A DNA stretch of 64,000 nucleotides, from contig CAVZRR010000020.1 in the NCBI GenBank assembly GCA_963777725.1, forward strand, positions 1-64,000, read 5' to 3'. This DNA is from RPQJ01 sp963777725. Its GTDB lineage: Bacteria; Pseudomonadota; Gammaproteobacteria; Steroidobacterales; Steroidobacteraceae. Positions within the stretch are counted from its first letter, which is position 1. The number at the start of each line of letters is the position of its first letter. Of the stretch, positions 54,692-63,811 are shown in pieces. Position numbers and translations under genes: made by a program. The notes under the pieces were generated by a model. That model searched no databases. It saw only the letters and a program-made list of their open reading frames with translations, and was not told where the DNA came from.

Positions 54692-55213
54692 ATGCAGATC
54701 ATGCGTTCCCTGCGTACGTCCCTCGCCACCGTGGCGGCGGTCGGCGCGCTGGCTTTCGTGCCGACCACGTTTGCTGATCACCACGGCAAGGACGGCGCGA
54801 TGAAGAAGGACATCGTCGATACCGCGGTTGCCGCCGGTGACTTCAAGACCCTGGCCACGGCACTGCAGGCCGCGGGCCTCGTCGAAACCCTCAAGGGCCC
54901 GGGCCCGTTCACCGTGTTCGCGCCGACCGACGCGGCGTTCGCAAAGCTGCCGGCCGGCACGCTCGACTCGCTGCTGAAGCCCGAGAACAAGGCCAAGCTC
55001 GCGAGCATCCTCACGTACCACGTGGTGCCGGGCAAGGTGAAGGCAGCCGACGTCGTGAAGCTGACGAGCGCCAAGACCGTCAACGGCCAGGCCGTGGCGA
55101 TCAAGGTCGCTGACGGGAAGGTGACCGTCGACGGCGCCAACGTCGTCAAGACCGACATCGGCGCGAGCAACGGCGTGATCCACGTGATCGACGCCGTGAT
55201 CCTGCCGAAGTAG
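54692..55213 (+). CDS. Fasciclin-domain secreted protein
   Basis: A 173-residue exported FAS1 protein. Signal peptide (LATVAAVGALAFVPTTFADHH) then FAS1 H1 motif (GPFTVFAPTDAAFAKLPAGTLDSLLK) and H2 region (YHVVPGKVKAADVV, NGVIHVIDAVILPK). FAS1 proteins act in adhesion or extracellular matrix. Strong ribosome-binding site GAAAGGAGATTTCCA. The 55221 palindrome lies at its 3' end and is the likely terminator. Confidence 0.92.
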   Translation: MQIMRSLRTSLATVAAVGALAFVPTTFADHHGKDGAMKKDIVDTAVAAGDFKTLATALQAAGLVETLKGPGPFTVFAPTDAAFAKLPAGTLDSLLKPENKAKLASILTYHVVPGKVKAADVVKLTSAKTVNGQAVAIKVADGKVTVDGANVVKTDIGASNGVIHVIDAVILPK

Positions 55214-55220
55214 TCTGCGC

Positions 55221-55285
55221 GGTGCCGGTGGTCGGATTCGTCGGATTTGGCAATGCCAAATCCGACAGATCCGACCACCGGCACC
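55221..55285. repeat. Full REP palindrome (family 1), likely bidirectional terminator
   Basis: Two family 1 units face each other: GGTGCCGGTGGTCGGAT at the left and ATCCGACCACCGGCACC at the right, with an inner stem around CGGATTTGGCA. The 30-base arms differ at two positions. Located between the convergent fasciclin and SDR stops, so it can stop transcription from both sides. No U tract. Confidence 0.8.
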
Positions 55286-55288
55286 GGT

Positions 55289-56206
55289 TTACTGCCCGAG
55301 CTTCGCGTCCAGCATCTCGATGAGCGCCTTCCGGTCGTAGCTGTACGGCTGGTCCTGATTAAGCTGCACGAGTTCCTCGATCGCCTTCTTGATCGTCAAC
55401 TCGGCTTCAGCCGCGTTCGGCGTCACCATGTAGCGACGCTTCGGGCTCGCGTCGGACAGCGAGTGCAGCACCGCGGCCGCGACTGCGTCCGGTTCCGGAT
55501 ACTGTGAACGGTCCGCAAGCGGCGAGTCCGCGCCCGCACCCATGCGCTGGACGGCGGTCCGGCTGATCTCCGATCGATAGTTACCCGGCTCGACGAGACT
55601 CACCTGCACGCCGAGGGGCGCCATCTCGGCGGCGAGCGCGTCGCCGAAGGCTTCGATCGCATGCTTGCTCATGCTGTAGACGCCGAGGCCGGGCGCCGAA
55701 AGGATGCCTGAGATCGAGCTGATCGTCGTGACACGACCCTTCTCGGCGATGATCAGCGGACTGAAGGCCTTCGTGATCCGGTACGGGCCATAGACGTTCA
55801 CGTCCATGACGTAGTGGAAGTCTTCCTCCTTCGTATCCACCAGCGGCGCCCGGATGGCCACGCCTGCGTTGTTCACGAGGCCGTAGAGGCCGCGGCCGGC
55901 CTTCGTGATCGTCTCGACTGCGGCGGCGATGTCGGCTGCACTGGTGACGTCCAGCCGCACCGACTGGACGTTCTCGATCGCGTCGAGTTCGGCCAGGTCC
56001 TTATCCTTGCGCGCGCCCGCATAGACGAACCAGCCCTCGGCGGCGAGGCGTTCGGTGATCTTGCGCCCGATGCCGGTGCTGGCGCCGGTCACGAGCACGG
56101 CCTTCTGTGCGACTGGCTCGGGTGCGGTCTTTGCCGTGGCCCCGGCGAATGCGACGGGAGCCGCCATCAGCAGGCCGACGAGTCCGGCAAGAATTCTTGT
56201 GTTCAT
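55289..56206 (-). CDS. Short-chain dehydrogenase/reductase with signal peptide
   Basis: A 305-residue intact SDR, a paralogue of the frameshifted one at 14209-15122: the same signal-peptide-plus-Rossmann layout (LVGLLMAAPVAFAGATA then VLVTGASTGIGRK), the same NNAGVAI, ISSIS, YSMSKHAIEAF and a similar tail (SDASPKRRYMVTPN). Active-site Ser, Tyr and Lys are present. The ATG at 56206 follows GGGGGATCAC. Cofactor NAD(P) is not expected in the periplasm, so the segment may be an anchor leaving the enzyme inside. Divergent from the NDH-like gene. Confidence 0.92.
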   Translation of the reverse strand: MNTRILAGLVGLLMAAPVAFAGATAKTAPEPVAQKAVLVTGASTGIGRKITERLAAEGWFVYAGARKDKDLAELDAIENVQSVRLDVTSAADIAAAVETITKAGRGLYGLVNNAGVAIRAPLVDTKEEDFHYVMDVNVYGPYRITKAFSPLIIAEKGRVTTISSISGILSAPGLGVYSMSKHAIEAFGDALAAEMAPLGVQVSLVEPGNYRSEISRTAVQRMGAGADSPLADRSQYPEPDAVAAAVLHSLSDASPKRRYMVTPNAAEAELTIKKAIEELVQLNQDQPYSYDRKALIEMLDAKLGQ

Positions 56207-56280
56207 GTGATCCCCCTGTTCGGTGCATGATAGCCGAGCGGATGGCTTTGCCATCCTTTGCTTTCTGGAGAGTCAGCGCC

Positions 56281-57471
56281 ATGCGTCCTGCGCGCCCACG
56301 GGCATCGCGCCCCCGCATCGCGATCGTCGGCGCGAACTTCGCCGGCCTGGCCGCGGCCCGCCAACTGGGTTGCGAATTCGCGGTCACCGTCTTCGATCGG
56401 TCCGCGTCGTTCGAGTGGCTGCCGAACATTCACGAATTGATCTCCGGCGTGAAGCGCACGTCGGACCTGCGCTTGCCACGTCGCCGAATCGTGGCGCGGG
56501 CCGGGCATCGATTCGTCCGCGCGGAGGTTGCTGCGATCGACGCGGCAGCGGGCCACCTGTCCACGACCACGGGCCGGACGTTCGGCTTCGACGCCTGCAT
56601 CGTCGCCGTCGGCGGAGTGGACGAGACCTACGGCGTGCGTGGAGCGGATCGTCATGCCATGCCGTTCAAGAGCGTCGACGACTGCGCGGCGATCGGGCGG
56701 GAGCTCGCGACGCTGGCTCGCAAACGAGGCCGCAAGTCGGTCGTCATCGTCGGCGGCGGACTCGAAGGCGTCGAAGCGCTTGGCGAGATCCTGCGCCGAT
56801 ATTCAAGACTCGACCGCCTGGTGATCACCCTGGTCGAAGCTGGCTCGCGATTGCTGCCGGGCACGCCGGTCAGGCTCGACGCGGCCGTGCGCGCGCACTG
56901 CGAGGGCCGCAACGTCCGTATTCTCACCGACTCGCCGGTCATCGCGGTGACCCCGAAGCAGGTTCGGCTCCGTGGCGGGGTCACCGTCCGGTCCGATCTC
57001 ACGATCTGGACCGGAGGGGTGACGGCGCCGCCGCTGCTGCATGAAGCCGGACTTGCCGACAAACCGCGGCAGTGGGCTCCGGTCACTGCCGCGCTGCGCA
57101 GCAAGCGCTTCGACAACGTGTTCGTGATCGGTGACGCAGCCGCGCTGCCGCACCCGCTCGCCAAGCAGGCGTACTACGCGCTGCAGATGGGCGAATGCGC
57201 TGCCGAGAACGTGAGGCGCGCACTGGACGGGCGCACGCTGCGGGACTTCAAGCCTGCAGCCAAGCCGAGACTGATCGCGTTCGGCGACCTCGACACGTTC
57301 CTGGTGTCCGGCCGCTCCGTGGTTGCTTCGCGTGGCCTGGCCGCGCTGAAGGAAGCGGTATTCCAGGTCACGATGGCCGAGATCGATCCGCCGCTGAATC
57401 CCACGGCGCTGGGCGCACTGACGGGTCGCCTGGGCAGCGCGGCTCGGGATCTGGCTCAGCGTCTCGGATAG
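56281..57471 (+). CDS. NDH-2-like NAD(P)/FAD oxidoreductase
   Basis: A 396-residue FAD-dependent pyridine-nucleotide oxidoreductase: N-terminal FAD site RIAIVGANFAGLAAARQLG, second dinucleotide site KSVVIVGGGLEGVEALGEILR, and FVIGDAAALPHPLAKQAYYALQMGECAAENV as in type II NADH dehydrogenases. The C-terminal membrane-binding region is short. It may feed electrons to quinone. ATG 56281 after GGAGAGTCAGCGCC. Its last 16 bases overlap the convergent nitroreductase gene. Confidence 0.9.
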   Translation: MRPARPRASRPRIAIVGANFAGLAAARQLGCEFAVTVFDRSASFEWLPNIHELISGVKRTSDLRLPRRRIVARAGHRFVRAEVAAIDAAAGHLSTTTGRTFGFDACIVAVGGVDETYGVRGADRHAMPFKSVDDCAAIGRELATLARKRGRKSVVIVGGGLEGVEALGEILRRYSRLDRLVITLVEAGSRLLPGTPVRLDAAVRAHCEGRNVRILTDSPVIAVTPKQVRLRGGVTVRSDLTIWTGGVTAPPLLHEAGLADKPRQWAPVTAALRSKRFDNVFVIGDAAALPHPLAKQAYYALQMGECAAENVRRALDGRTLRDFKPAAKPRLIAFGDLDTFLVSGRSVVASRGLAALKEAVFQVTMAEIDPPLNPTALGALTGRLGSAARDLAQRLG

Positions 57472-58100
57472 CCGACGGTCTGCGAGAGCAGCACCTGCTG
57501 ATCGTGACTGAGGCCCAGTGCATTGGCGATCGCGGCGCGGTCGATCCAGGCCCGGATCACGGTGGCGAGCCCAGCGCTGGCGGCATAGAGGTATACGTTC
57601 TGCGTGATGGCCCCCGCAGCCGCAGACGCATAGCTCTCACGCTGGCCCACCGGAACCATCTTCATCCGCGAGTGATCGGCCACGTAGACGAGGTCGAGTG
57701 GCGCCTCGTCCACGAAATCCTGGTAGCCCGTGATGCGGCGCAGGTCACTGGCCGCAACCAGCCGCAACGAGTGTGATCGCGCGTCGTAAAGATAGGCGCC
57801 GTCCGGCAGTGCCACGTAGACGTCGATCTCCTGCGCGTTGATTGCCGAAGGTGCCGTTCGGCCACCGCCGCGGCGATTCACGCCAAAAGCGGCCCACAGC
57901 AAGCTCGAGAGCACGGGCAATGGCAGCGGCCTCTTTGCGAATTCGCGCGTCGAGCGACGCCTGGTCAGCGCCAGCATCAACGGCACGCCGCCGCGCTTGT
58001 CCGGCGCCGGCAGCTTGATCGTCGAACGCGCGTCGCCCTTGGCCGGGCGCGGCCGCAATTGTCCCATCACGCCGAGGGCAAACTTGGTCAGGGTGCTCAT
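57456..58100 (-). CDS. SagB-type nitroreductase-fold protein
   Basis: A 214-residue FMN-dependent nitroreductase: RRRSTREFAKRPLPLPVLSSLLWAAFGVNRRG is the FMN-phosphate helix of SagB/ThcOx-type enzymes, followed by RTAPSAINAQEIDVYVAL, GAITQNVYLYAASAGLATVIRAW and the C-terminal QTVGYP. SagB-like enzymes oxidise heterocycles in peptide natural products, but stand-alone members are common and no peptide cluster is here. ATG 58100 after GGAGCTCTCG. Confidence 0.88.
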   Translation of the reverse strand: MSTLTKFALGVMGQLRPRPAKGDARSTIKLPAPDKRGGVPLMLALTRRRSTREFAKRPLPLPVLSSLLWAAFGVNRRGGGRTAPSAINAQEIDVYVALPDGAYLYDARSHSLRLVAASDLRRITGYQDFVDEAPLDLVYVADHSRMKMVPVGQRESYASAAAGAITQNVYLYAASAGLATVIRAWIDRAAIANALGLSHDQQVLLSQTVGYPRR

Positions 58101-58241
58101 CGAGAGCTCCGGTTGCACGCCAGGTTCGTGCGTTTCAGACACATTGCGGCGCATGCGAGTGACCCGCAATAGCGCCGTGCGAAATGCCGTCGCGGGATGC
58201 GGCGGCGCGACCGCCAGGGGTAGACTCGCGGCGGGAAGCAC

Positions 58242-58799
58242 ATGACGCAGCGCTCACGAAACAGTCCCAGGCGTTCTTTGCCGCTCGCGCGGGTCTATCG
58301 GCTGCTGGAGCCGGGCCCGGTCGTGCTGCTGACGACGACGCATCGCGGCCGCGCGAACGTCATGACGATGTCGTGGCACACGATGCTCGAATTCGAGCCG
58401 CCGCTCGTTGGTTGCGTGGTCAGCGACCGGAACTTCAGCTTCGACGCGCTCCGCTCGTCGAAGGAATGCGTGATCAACATCCCGACCGTCAAGCTCGCGG
58501 AGGCGGTCGTGAAATGCGGCAACGTCTCGGGGCGGCGCAAGGACAAGTTCGCTGCGTTCGGCCTGACGGCGCTGCCGGCGGCACAGGTCGAGGCTCCGCT
58601 GATCGCCGAGTGTTTCGCGAATCTCGAATGCCGGGTGGTCGACACACGGCTGGTCACGAAATACAACTTTTTCGTGCTCGAGGTCTGCAAGGCGTGGATC
58701 GATCCTGCGGTGAGGGCGCCGCGCACGATCCACCATCGCGGGCGGGGCGAATTCATGGTGGCCGGGCGGACGATCCGGCTGCGATCCCGCATGATGTAG
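58242..58799 (+). CDS. Flavin-reductase-like protein
   Basis: A 185-residue FMN-binding split-barrel protein: PVVLLTTTHRGRANVMTMSWHTMLEFEPPLVGCVVS is the flavin reductase-like motif, then SSKECVINIPTVKLAEAVVKCGNVSG. It may supply reduced flavin or act on small substrates. Start ATG 58242. Divergent neighbour to the nitroreductase; the DUF885 gene follows 25 bp later, probably cotranscribed. Confidence 0.88.
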   Translation: MTQRSRNSPRRSLPLARVYRLLEPGPVVLLTTTHRGRANVMTMSWHTMLEFEPPLVGCVVSDRNFSFDALRSSKECVINIPTVKLAEAVVKCGNVSGRRKDKFAAFGLTALPAAQVEAPLIAECFANLECRVVDTRLVTKYNFFVLEVCKAWIDPAVRAPRTIHHRGRGEFMVAGRTIRLRSRMM

Positions 58800-58824
58800 C
58801 CTGCAGCACACCAGGAGCCCCCGC

Positions 58825-60645
58825 ATGGACCGTCGAGACTTTCTCGCATCGAGCATCGCGCTGGCGTTCGCCAGTGCTCTCCACGCGCCCGCGCGAGCCG
58901 AGCCCGGCTCAGAAGCGTCCCGTGCGCGCGCGCTGTATGAGGCGATCTTCGAGAAACTGCTGGTGGCGGCGCCCCAGACCGCGACATCGCTGGGCCTGGA
59001 CACCGGCCGGCACGCCGCCGCGAGGTCGCGCCTGGACGACCGTTCGCCGGCCGGCCGCATGAACGTGCTGGGCCCGCTGATCGAAGCCTGGCCGCAGTTG
59101 CAGTCGGTCGATGCCGGGCGCCTCGAGGGTCGCGACCGTTCCGATTTCGAGACCATCGCCTGGGTGGCGACGATCGGTCGCGAGATCGCGTCACACCCGT
59201 TCGGGGGCGTCGATTCCTACGCGTATCCGGTGCCCTACGTGGTGAGCCAGCTGACCGGTGCCTACCAGTCGACGCCGGACTTCATCGCGACCAAGCACCC
59301 GATCGAGTCGGCCGCTGATGCCGAGGCCTATCTCGCGCGGCTCGACGCGTTCGCAATGGAAATCGGAAACGATACCGGCCGAGCGCGCGACGACCTGAAG
59401 CGCGGCATCGTTCCGCCGGATTTCGTCGCCGACAAGACGCTGCTGCAACTCAGGTCACTGCGTGCGCTGTCGGGCGAGAAGTCCACGCTGGTGAGCTCGC
59501 TCGCACGGCGCACGACCGAGAAGGGTCTGGCCGGCGACTGGGGCGCACGGGCGAAACGGATCGTCGATGGCCCGCTGGCGACCGCGCTCGACGCGCAGAT
59601 CGCGCTGGTATCGGAGCAGCGGACGCGCGCCAGCCACGAGGCTGGCATCCGCGGCCGGCCGGGCGGTGAGTCGTATTACCCGCTGTGCCTGCGCTACCAG
59701 ACCTCCACGCGCATGACTCCGGACGAGGCCCACGTGCTTGGCCTCGCGCAAGTAGCCGAGATCTCGGCCGAGGCCGACGCACTGTTGAAAGCGCAGGGTC
59801 TCCTCGAGGGTCCGGTCGGGGCGCGCATGACCGCGCTGGGCCAGGACCCGCGCGGGCTCTACCCGAACACGGACGAAGGTCGGGCCCAACTGCTCGCCGA
59901 CCTGAACACGCAGGTGGAGGCGATGCAGCGTCGCCTGCCCGAATTGTTCGGCGTGCTGCCGAAGACGCCGGTCGAGGTGCGCCGGGTGCCGCCGGCGATC
60001 GAACTTGGCGCGCCGCGCGGCTATGCGCAGACCGGCAGCCTCGACGGTACCCGCCCTGGCGCCTACTACATCAATCTCGCCGACACCGCGATCTGGCCGA
60101 AGTGGGCGCTGCCGACACTGACCTACCACGAGAGCGTGCCCGGGCATCACCTGCAGTTGACGCTCGCGCTGGAGGCGGAGGGCACGTCGCTGCTGCACAA
60201 GACGTTGTTGATGAACGCATTCATCGAAGGCTGGGCGCTGTACGCCGAGCAGCTCGCCGACGAGATCGGCATGTACCGCGATCTGCCGCTCGGCCGGCTC
60301 GGGATGCTGCAGTCGTTCCTGTATCGCGCGGTGCGGATCGTGGTCGATACCGGCATGCACTGGAAGGGCTGGAGTCGTGAGAAGGCGGCCGACTACATGG
60401 AGGAAACCGTCGGCCTCGCGCGGGGCGCCGTCGAGAATGAGATCGATCGCTACTGCGTATGGCCCGCGCAGGCCTGCGGGTACAAGATCGGGCACCTCGA
60501 GTTCGTGCGCCTGCGCGCGGAGGCCGAGGCGAAGCTCGGCGCGCGCTTCGACCTGCGCGGCTTCCACGACGAGGTCCTCAAAGGCGGCGCGATGCCGCTC
60601 GAGGTGCTGTCGCGCGTCGTCGAGGCATGGGTGAAGGGCGCCTGA
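58825..60645 (+). CDS. DUF885 metallohydrolase, Tat signal
   Basis: A 606-residue DUF885 protein. An N-terminal twin-arginine signal MDRRDFLASSIALAFASALHA predicts export in folded form. The zinc site is HExxxGHH in LTYHESVPGHHLQLTLALE, with the following LLMNAFIEGWALYAEQLADEIG completing the metallopeptidase-like fold. DUF885 is distantly related to M32-type carboxypeptidases. Substrate unknown. The stop is seven bases before structured element copy C. Confidence 0.9.
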   Translation: MDRRDFLASSIALAFASALHAPARAEPGSEASRARALYEAIFEKLLVAAPQTATSLGLDTGRHAAARSRLDDRSPAGRMNVLGPLIEAWPQLQSVDAGRLEGRDRSDFETIAWVATIGREIASHPFGGVDSYAYPVPYVVSQLTGAYQSTPDFIATKHPIESAADAEAYLARLDAFAMEIGNDTGRARDDLKRGIVPPDFVADKTLLQLRSLRALSGEKSTLVSSLARRTTEKGLAGDWGARAKRIVDGPLATALDAQIALVSEQRTRASHEAGIRGRPGGESYYPLCLRYQTSTRMTPDEAHVLGLAQVAEISAEADALLKAQGLLEGPVGARMTALGQDPRGLYPNTDEGRAQLLADLNTQVEAMQRRLPELFGVLPKTPVEVRRVPPAIELGAPRGYAQTGSLDGTRPGAYYINLADTAIWPKWALPTLTYHESVPGHHLQLTLALEAEGTSLLHKTLLMNAFIEGWALYAEQLADEIGMYRDLPLGRLGMLQSFLYRAVRIVVDTGMHWKGWSREKAADYMEETVGLARGAVENEIDRYCVWPAQACGYKIGHLEFVRLRAEAEAKLGARFDLRGFHDEVLKGGAMPLEVLSRVVEAWVKGA

Positions 60646-60652
60646 TTCAAAA

Positions 60653-60923
60653 GGCCGGGCGCGGTGCGACCACGCTCGGCCTTGCTGGCTCCGGCCTGCT
60701 GCACCTGGCCGCCGGTCGGACTGAGTCACGCGCTCGGCGAGCCATGGCCACCCGGTGCGATCCTGCGATCCGGGCGCGAGGGGCGGACCTCCAACTGGAG
60801 GAGGATCCAATGCGCTCCGCCCGCTCCGGCCCCGTGTCGCCGACCGCCAGCCGGTATCGACAGGCGGGGCTCGGATCCTTTGTACACCCGTGAGGTGTGG
60901 GCGAGCAGATCCGAATCTACTTA
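60653..60923 (+). repeat. Structured interspersed element, copy C
   Basis: Third copy. Stems: GGCCGGGCG (60653-60661) with CGCTCGGCC (60673-60681), again an 11-base loop; TGGCTC (60686-60691) with GAGCCA (60739-60744); CCCGG (60751-60755) with CCGGG (60770-60774); CCTCC-AACT-GGAGG; TGTCG (60835-60839) with CGACA (60858-60862); CGGG with CCCG around the conserved loop GCTCGGATCCTTTGTACAC. It starts seven bases after the DUF885 stop and ends with AATCTACTTA, between convergent genes. Confidence 0.65.
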
Positions 60924-60984
60924 CTCGCGCTGCGGAAACGTGCAGGTCGTGATGCGTTCGTCGAGACGGCAGCGAGCGTGGTAC

Positions 60985-62817
60985 TCAATCTCCCTTGGCG
61001 CATATCCTGGCAGCACGGTAGTCGACGATCTTGAGTCGATCGACAGCGGCGACGAACTGCGGTTTGCAGCGGATCGGGTCGAGGCTGGGCATCAACACTC
61101 CCCAGGCGAGGTCGATCGGGTTGCCGCGGGAAGCGCGATCGACGTAGTCGAGCGCAAGGCCTGGCTCGCCGAGCAACATGAGCAACACCGGGACATCGAG
61201 GTCGCTGAACAGGTTGCCGCTGCCGGGATCCCTCCAGCTGCGCTCTGGGAACGCCACCAGGCGGCCCGCAAATGCCTTTCGATCGCCGCGTCCTTCAAGA
61301 GCGGCAAACAACTCCGCGACCTGCTGGTCCGTGCCTCCGCCCCATGCCGTGGCCCAGCGGTCGTAGAACGGACGGGCGCGCTCACGATCCCCGAGGATCA
61401 ATTGCGAGAGCGCGATCACGCCGGTGCACAGGATCGAATCCGGCGCGTACTCAAGGGTTGGCGTGCAGGCCGCGATGGCTTCCTCATTGCGCCCGGCAAT
61501 CGAGAGCATCGACGCAAGGTTGCTCGCGACGATCAGCGAGCGCGGATCGAGCTCGGCGGCTCGCCGGAGCGAGGCGATGCCGGCCTCCAGTTCACCCATT
61601 TCGACGAGTATCGTGCCGAGCCACTGGTGGGCGGTCGCCGACGAAGGTCGCAGCTCGATCGCCCGACGGATCAGCGCCGCGCCCGTCTCCCTGCGCCCCG
61701 AGAAAGCGCCTGCGACGCTGCCCATCGCGAGGTAGGGCTCAGGCTGCGTCGGGTCGAGTGCGAGCGCACGCTGGGAGGCGTCCAGGCTGCGTGCCGCGGT
61801 CTCACCAGGCGTCAGGCGATTGCTGTACGCGGGCAGCACCGCATAGGTAATCGCGAGGCCACCCCAGGCTGCGGCGAAGCCGGGATCGGCCTTGATCGCA
61901 CGTTCGAACGCGTCGATCGCGGCAAAGAGCTCTTCCTCCTCGCGCACCTGCCAGAGCGCGAGTCCGCGCAGGTAGAGATCGTGCGCTTCGACGTGCGTGG
62001 TGCCGCTGACCGCCGCGGTGCCGTCTCCCTGGCCGAGCACGCGCACCTTGAGTTCATTGCCGATCGCCCGCGCGATCTCGTCCTGGATCGCGAAGATGTC
62101 CTTGAGTTCGCGATCGTAGGTCTCGGACCACAGGTGGAACCCGGTTGCCGCGTCGATCAGCTGCGCCGTGACGCGCACCCGCTCGGCCTGCTTGCGCACG
62201 CTGCCCTCGAGCACCATCCGCACCTTGAGCTGGGTCGCGATCTCGGCCAGGTCGCGCTTCTCGCCCTTGAACTGGAACGACGAGGTTCGCGCCGCCACGC
62301 TGAGCTCGGGCACGCGCGCGAGCACGTTCAGGATCTCTTCGCTGATGCCATCCGAGAAATACTCGTTCTCGGCATCGCCGGACATGTTCACGAACGGCAG
62401 CACCGCGATCGACTTGTCGTCGAACATCGCAGGTGTCTGCGGCGCGCCACCCTGTGGTTGCAGCGATGCAGCGGTGGGCGAGGGCGCCTGGCTCGCCTGG
62501 TCGTAGCGCCAGAAAATCCCGCCACCGACGAGGAACAGCAGAGTGATGATGATCAGTTCGGCCGCGCTGACCCGCTGGCGGCCCTGGTCGCCGTGGTACC
62601 ACGCGGTGACCAGCACGACGGGCAAGCCGACGAGCAGCGCGAGGGTCGTGAGCTGCTGGACTTGCCCCGGCCACTGAAACGTGTCCGTGACGTATTCGAG
62701 GCCCTGCAGGAATCCCCAGGCACCCGCTGCATAAACAACGCCCCACTGCACGACCTTGCGGCGGCGCAGCTTGGCCCAGGGGCTCTCTCCCTCACGCTCT
62801 GTCGGCGTGTCGGTCAC
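60985..62817 (-). CDS. TolB-like/FlgO-type domain with TPR repeats, membrane-anchored
   Basis: A protein of about 610 residues from GTG 62817. Two TM helices (VVYAAGAWGFLQGLEYVTD region and LTTLALLVGLPVVLVTAWY) and a third (LIIITLLFLVGGGIFW), then a TolB-like domain (SIAVLPFVNMSGDAENEYFSDGISEEILNVLARV... VLEGSVRKQAERVRVTAQLID) followed by at least four TPRs (AIDAFERAIKADPGFAAAWGGLA, ALDPTQPEPYLAMGS, AIELRPSSATAHQWLG, AAELDPRSLIVASNLA). Such proteins often accompany winged-helix regulators like that at 1-828. Function unknown. Confidence 0.85.
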   Translation of the reverse strand: MTDTPTEREGESPWAKLRRRKVVQWGVVYAAGAWGFLQGLEYVTDTFQWPGQVQQLTTLALLVGLPVVLVTAWYHGDQGRQRVSAAELIIITLLFLVGGGIFWRYDQASQAPSPTAASLQPQGGAPQTPAMFDDKSIAVLPFVNMSGDAENEYFSDGISEEILNVLARVPELSVAARTSSFQFKGEKRDLAEIATQLKVRMVLEGSVRKQAERVRVTAQLIDAATGFHLWSETYDRELKDIFAIQDEIARAIGNELKVRVLGQGDGTAAVSGTTHVEAHDLYLRGLALWQVREEEELFAAIDAFERAIKADPGFAAAWGGLAITYAVLPAYSNRLTPGETAARSLDASQRALALDPTQPEPYLAMGSVAGAFSGRRETGAALIRRAIELRPSSATAHQWLGTILVEMGELEAGIASLRRAAELDPRSLIVASNLASMLSIAGRNEEAIAACTPTLEYAPDSILCTGVIALSQLILGDRERARPFYDRWATAWGGGTDQQVAELFAALEGRGDRKAFAGRLVAFPERSWRDPGSGNLFSDLDVPVLLMLLGEPGLALDYVDRASRGNPIDLAWGVLMPSLDPIRCKPQFVAAVDRLKIVDYRAARICAKGD

Positions 62818-62887
62818 TGGTGGTGTTCCGTCACGCCCGGAGTCTAGCGGGTCCGACGCGCCGAAAGACAGCGAACGGCGGCGAACG

Positions 62888-62914
62888 AAAAAAAGCGCCC
62901 TCCGAAGAGGGCGC
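62888..62914 (-). terminator. Rho-independent terminator of phasin gene
   Basis: GCGCCCTC-CGAA-GAGGGCGC hairpin (62895-62914) with seven A residues at 62888-62894 on this strand, read as seven U after the hairpin on the minus strand. It lies 67 bp after the phasin stop. Confidence 0.88.
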
Positions 62915-62980
62915 AATCAGGGGGAGAACGGTCGAATCTCTGTGCGTCGGGGCCGGGACGACCGGCGCCCGCCGCGTCGG

Positions 62981-63502
62981 TTACTTTTTGCGCGCCGGTG
63001 CCTTGCGGGCGGGGCGCTTGGCCTTCTTGCGCGGCTTCGCAGCCGGCTTGGCCTCGGCCTTGCCCGTCACGCTCGCGTAGGTATGGGTCGCGACCTTGCG
63101 CACGTCGCCACCGGCATCCTTGAAGATCGTCACGGCCTGGGTGATGTCGCTGACGATCCGCTCGCGGGTGGCGCGGAGCACGTCGGCCTGGTCGCGCGCC
63201 AGGTCCAGCACGTTGTTCGCGCGCGCCGCGCGCTCGAGCTGGTCAGCCGCTTCGGTCAGCGCCGTGGTGACCATTTCGGCCTGCAGTTCGATCAGGCTCT
63301 GGGCCGTGCCCTGCGAGATCGCGGTCAGCTTGACGCCCGAGCGCGCCAGCGCGCGGATCGGGTCCTTCAACGACTTGATGCCCGCGGCCGACTTGACGGC
63401 GGCTTCGCGCGCGGTCTCGACGGGCGCCTTGCCGAGCTTCTGGGCCTGGCCGGCCAGGACCTGCGCCTGCTCGGCGACGAATTCCTTCACTTTGCTGATC
63501 AT
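62981..63502 (-). CDS. Phasin with histone-like Lys/Ala C-terminal tail
   Basis: A 173-residue PHA-granule phasin: amphipathic helices (KEFVAEQAQVLAGQAQKLGKA... AQSLIELQAEMVTTALTEAADQLERAARANNVLDLARDQADV) and a lysine/alanine-rich tail (KPAAKPRKKAKRPARKAPARKK) like the DNA-binding tail of PhaF. So it may both coat granules and attach them to the nucleoid. ATG 63502 after AGGATCCCACG. Tandem PhaR-like sites stand in front; a strong terminator follows. Confidence 0.85.
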   Translation of the reverse strand: MISKVKEFVAEQAQVLAGQAQKLGKAPVETAREAAVKSAAGIKSLKDPIRALARSGVKLTAISQGTAQSLIELQAEMVTTALTEAADQLERAARANNVLDLARDQADVLRATRERIVSDITQAVTIFKDAGGDVRKVATHTYASVTGKAEAKPAAKPRKKAKRPARKAPARKK

Positions 63503-63520
63503 CGTGGGATCCTCATAAAA

Positions 63521-63552
63521 TTGCTGCATTGCAACATTGCTGCGGTGCAACA
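63521..63552 (-). promoter_or_regulatory. Tandem PhaR-like operator
   Basis: Two 16-bp repeats, TTGCTGCATTGCAACA (63521-63536) and TTGCTGCGGTGCAACA (63537-63552), differ at two central bases. Each contains TGC-N3-GCA, the PhaR consensus known from phasin promoters. They lie 18-50 bp upstream of the phasin start, as expected for repression relieved by PHA. Confidence 0.7.
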
Positions 63553-63607
63553 TACCGCCGCCACGTGGCGTTTGTCAAATCAGGGATTCCCGAGGCGTCG
63601 AAAGGGC

Positions 63608-63754
63608 TTAATTCCAGCCTTCCTTGCCCGGCTCCTGGTTCATCAGCTTGCGGAACCGGGTGAACATGTAGATCGCCATCACGATCATGAACAGGATGGC
63701 ACCGAGGCTGAGCAGGCCAATATCGGTCGTCAGCAGTAACTTAAGGGCTTCCAT
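63608..63754 (-). CDS. DUF3149 mini-membrane protein
   Basis: A 48-residue protein, ATG 63754 and TAA 63608-63610: begins MEALKLLLTTDIGLLSLGAIL and ends FRKLMNQEPGKEGWN. The MEALKxLxxTDIGLLSL opening, one TM helix and a basic tail are those of DUF3149. It is too short for most gene callers. Function unknown. It is encoded on the same strand upstream of the phasin gene. Confidence 0.8.
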   Translation of the reverse strand: MEALKLLLTTDIGLLSLGAILFMIVMAIYMFTRFRKLMNQEPGKEGWN

Positions 63755-63811
63755 TGCGGTATCCGGCGGCGGCAGTCGACCGCGCAAGGCTAATACCGGG
63801 GCGGCGCAAAT

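Noticed and set aside
60664..62847. 727-codon plus-strand frame across element copy C and the TolB/TPR gene
   Set aside because: Antisense to clear TolB and TPR motifs; no start signal and no domains.
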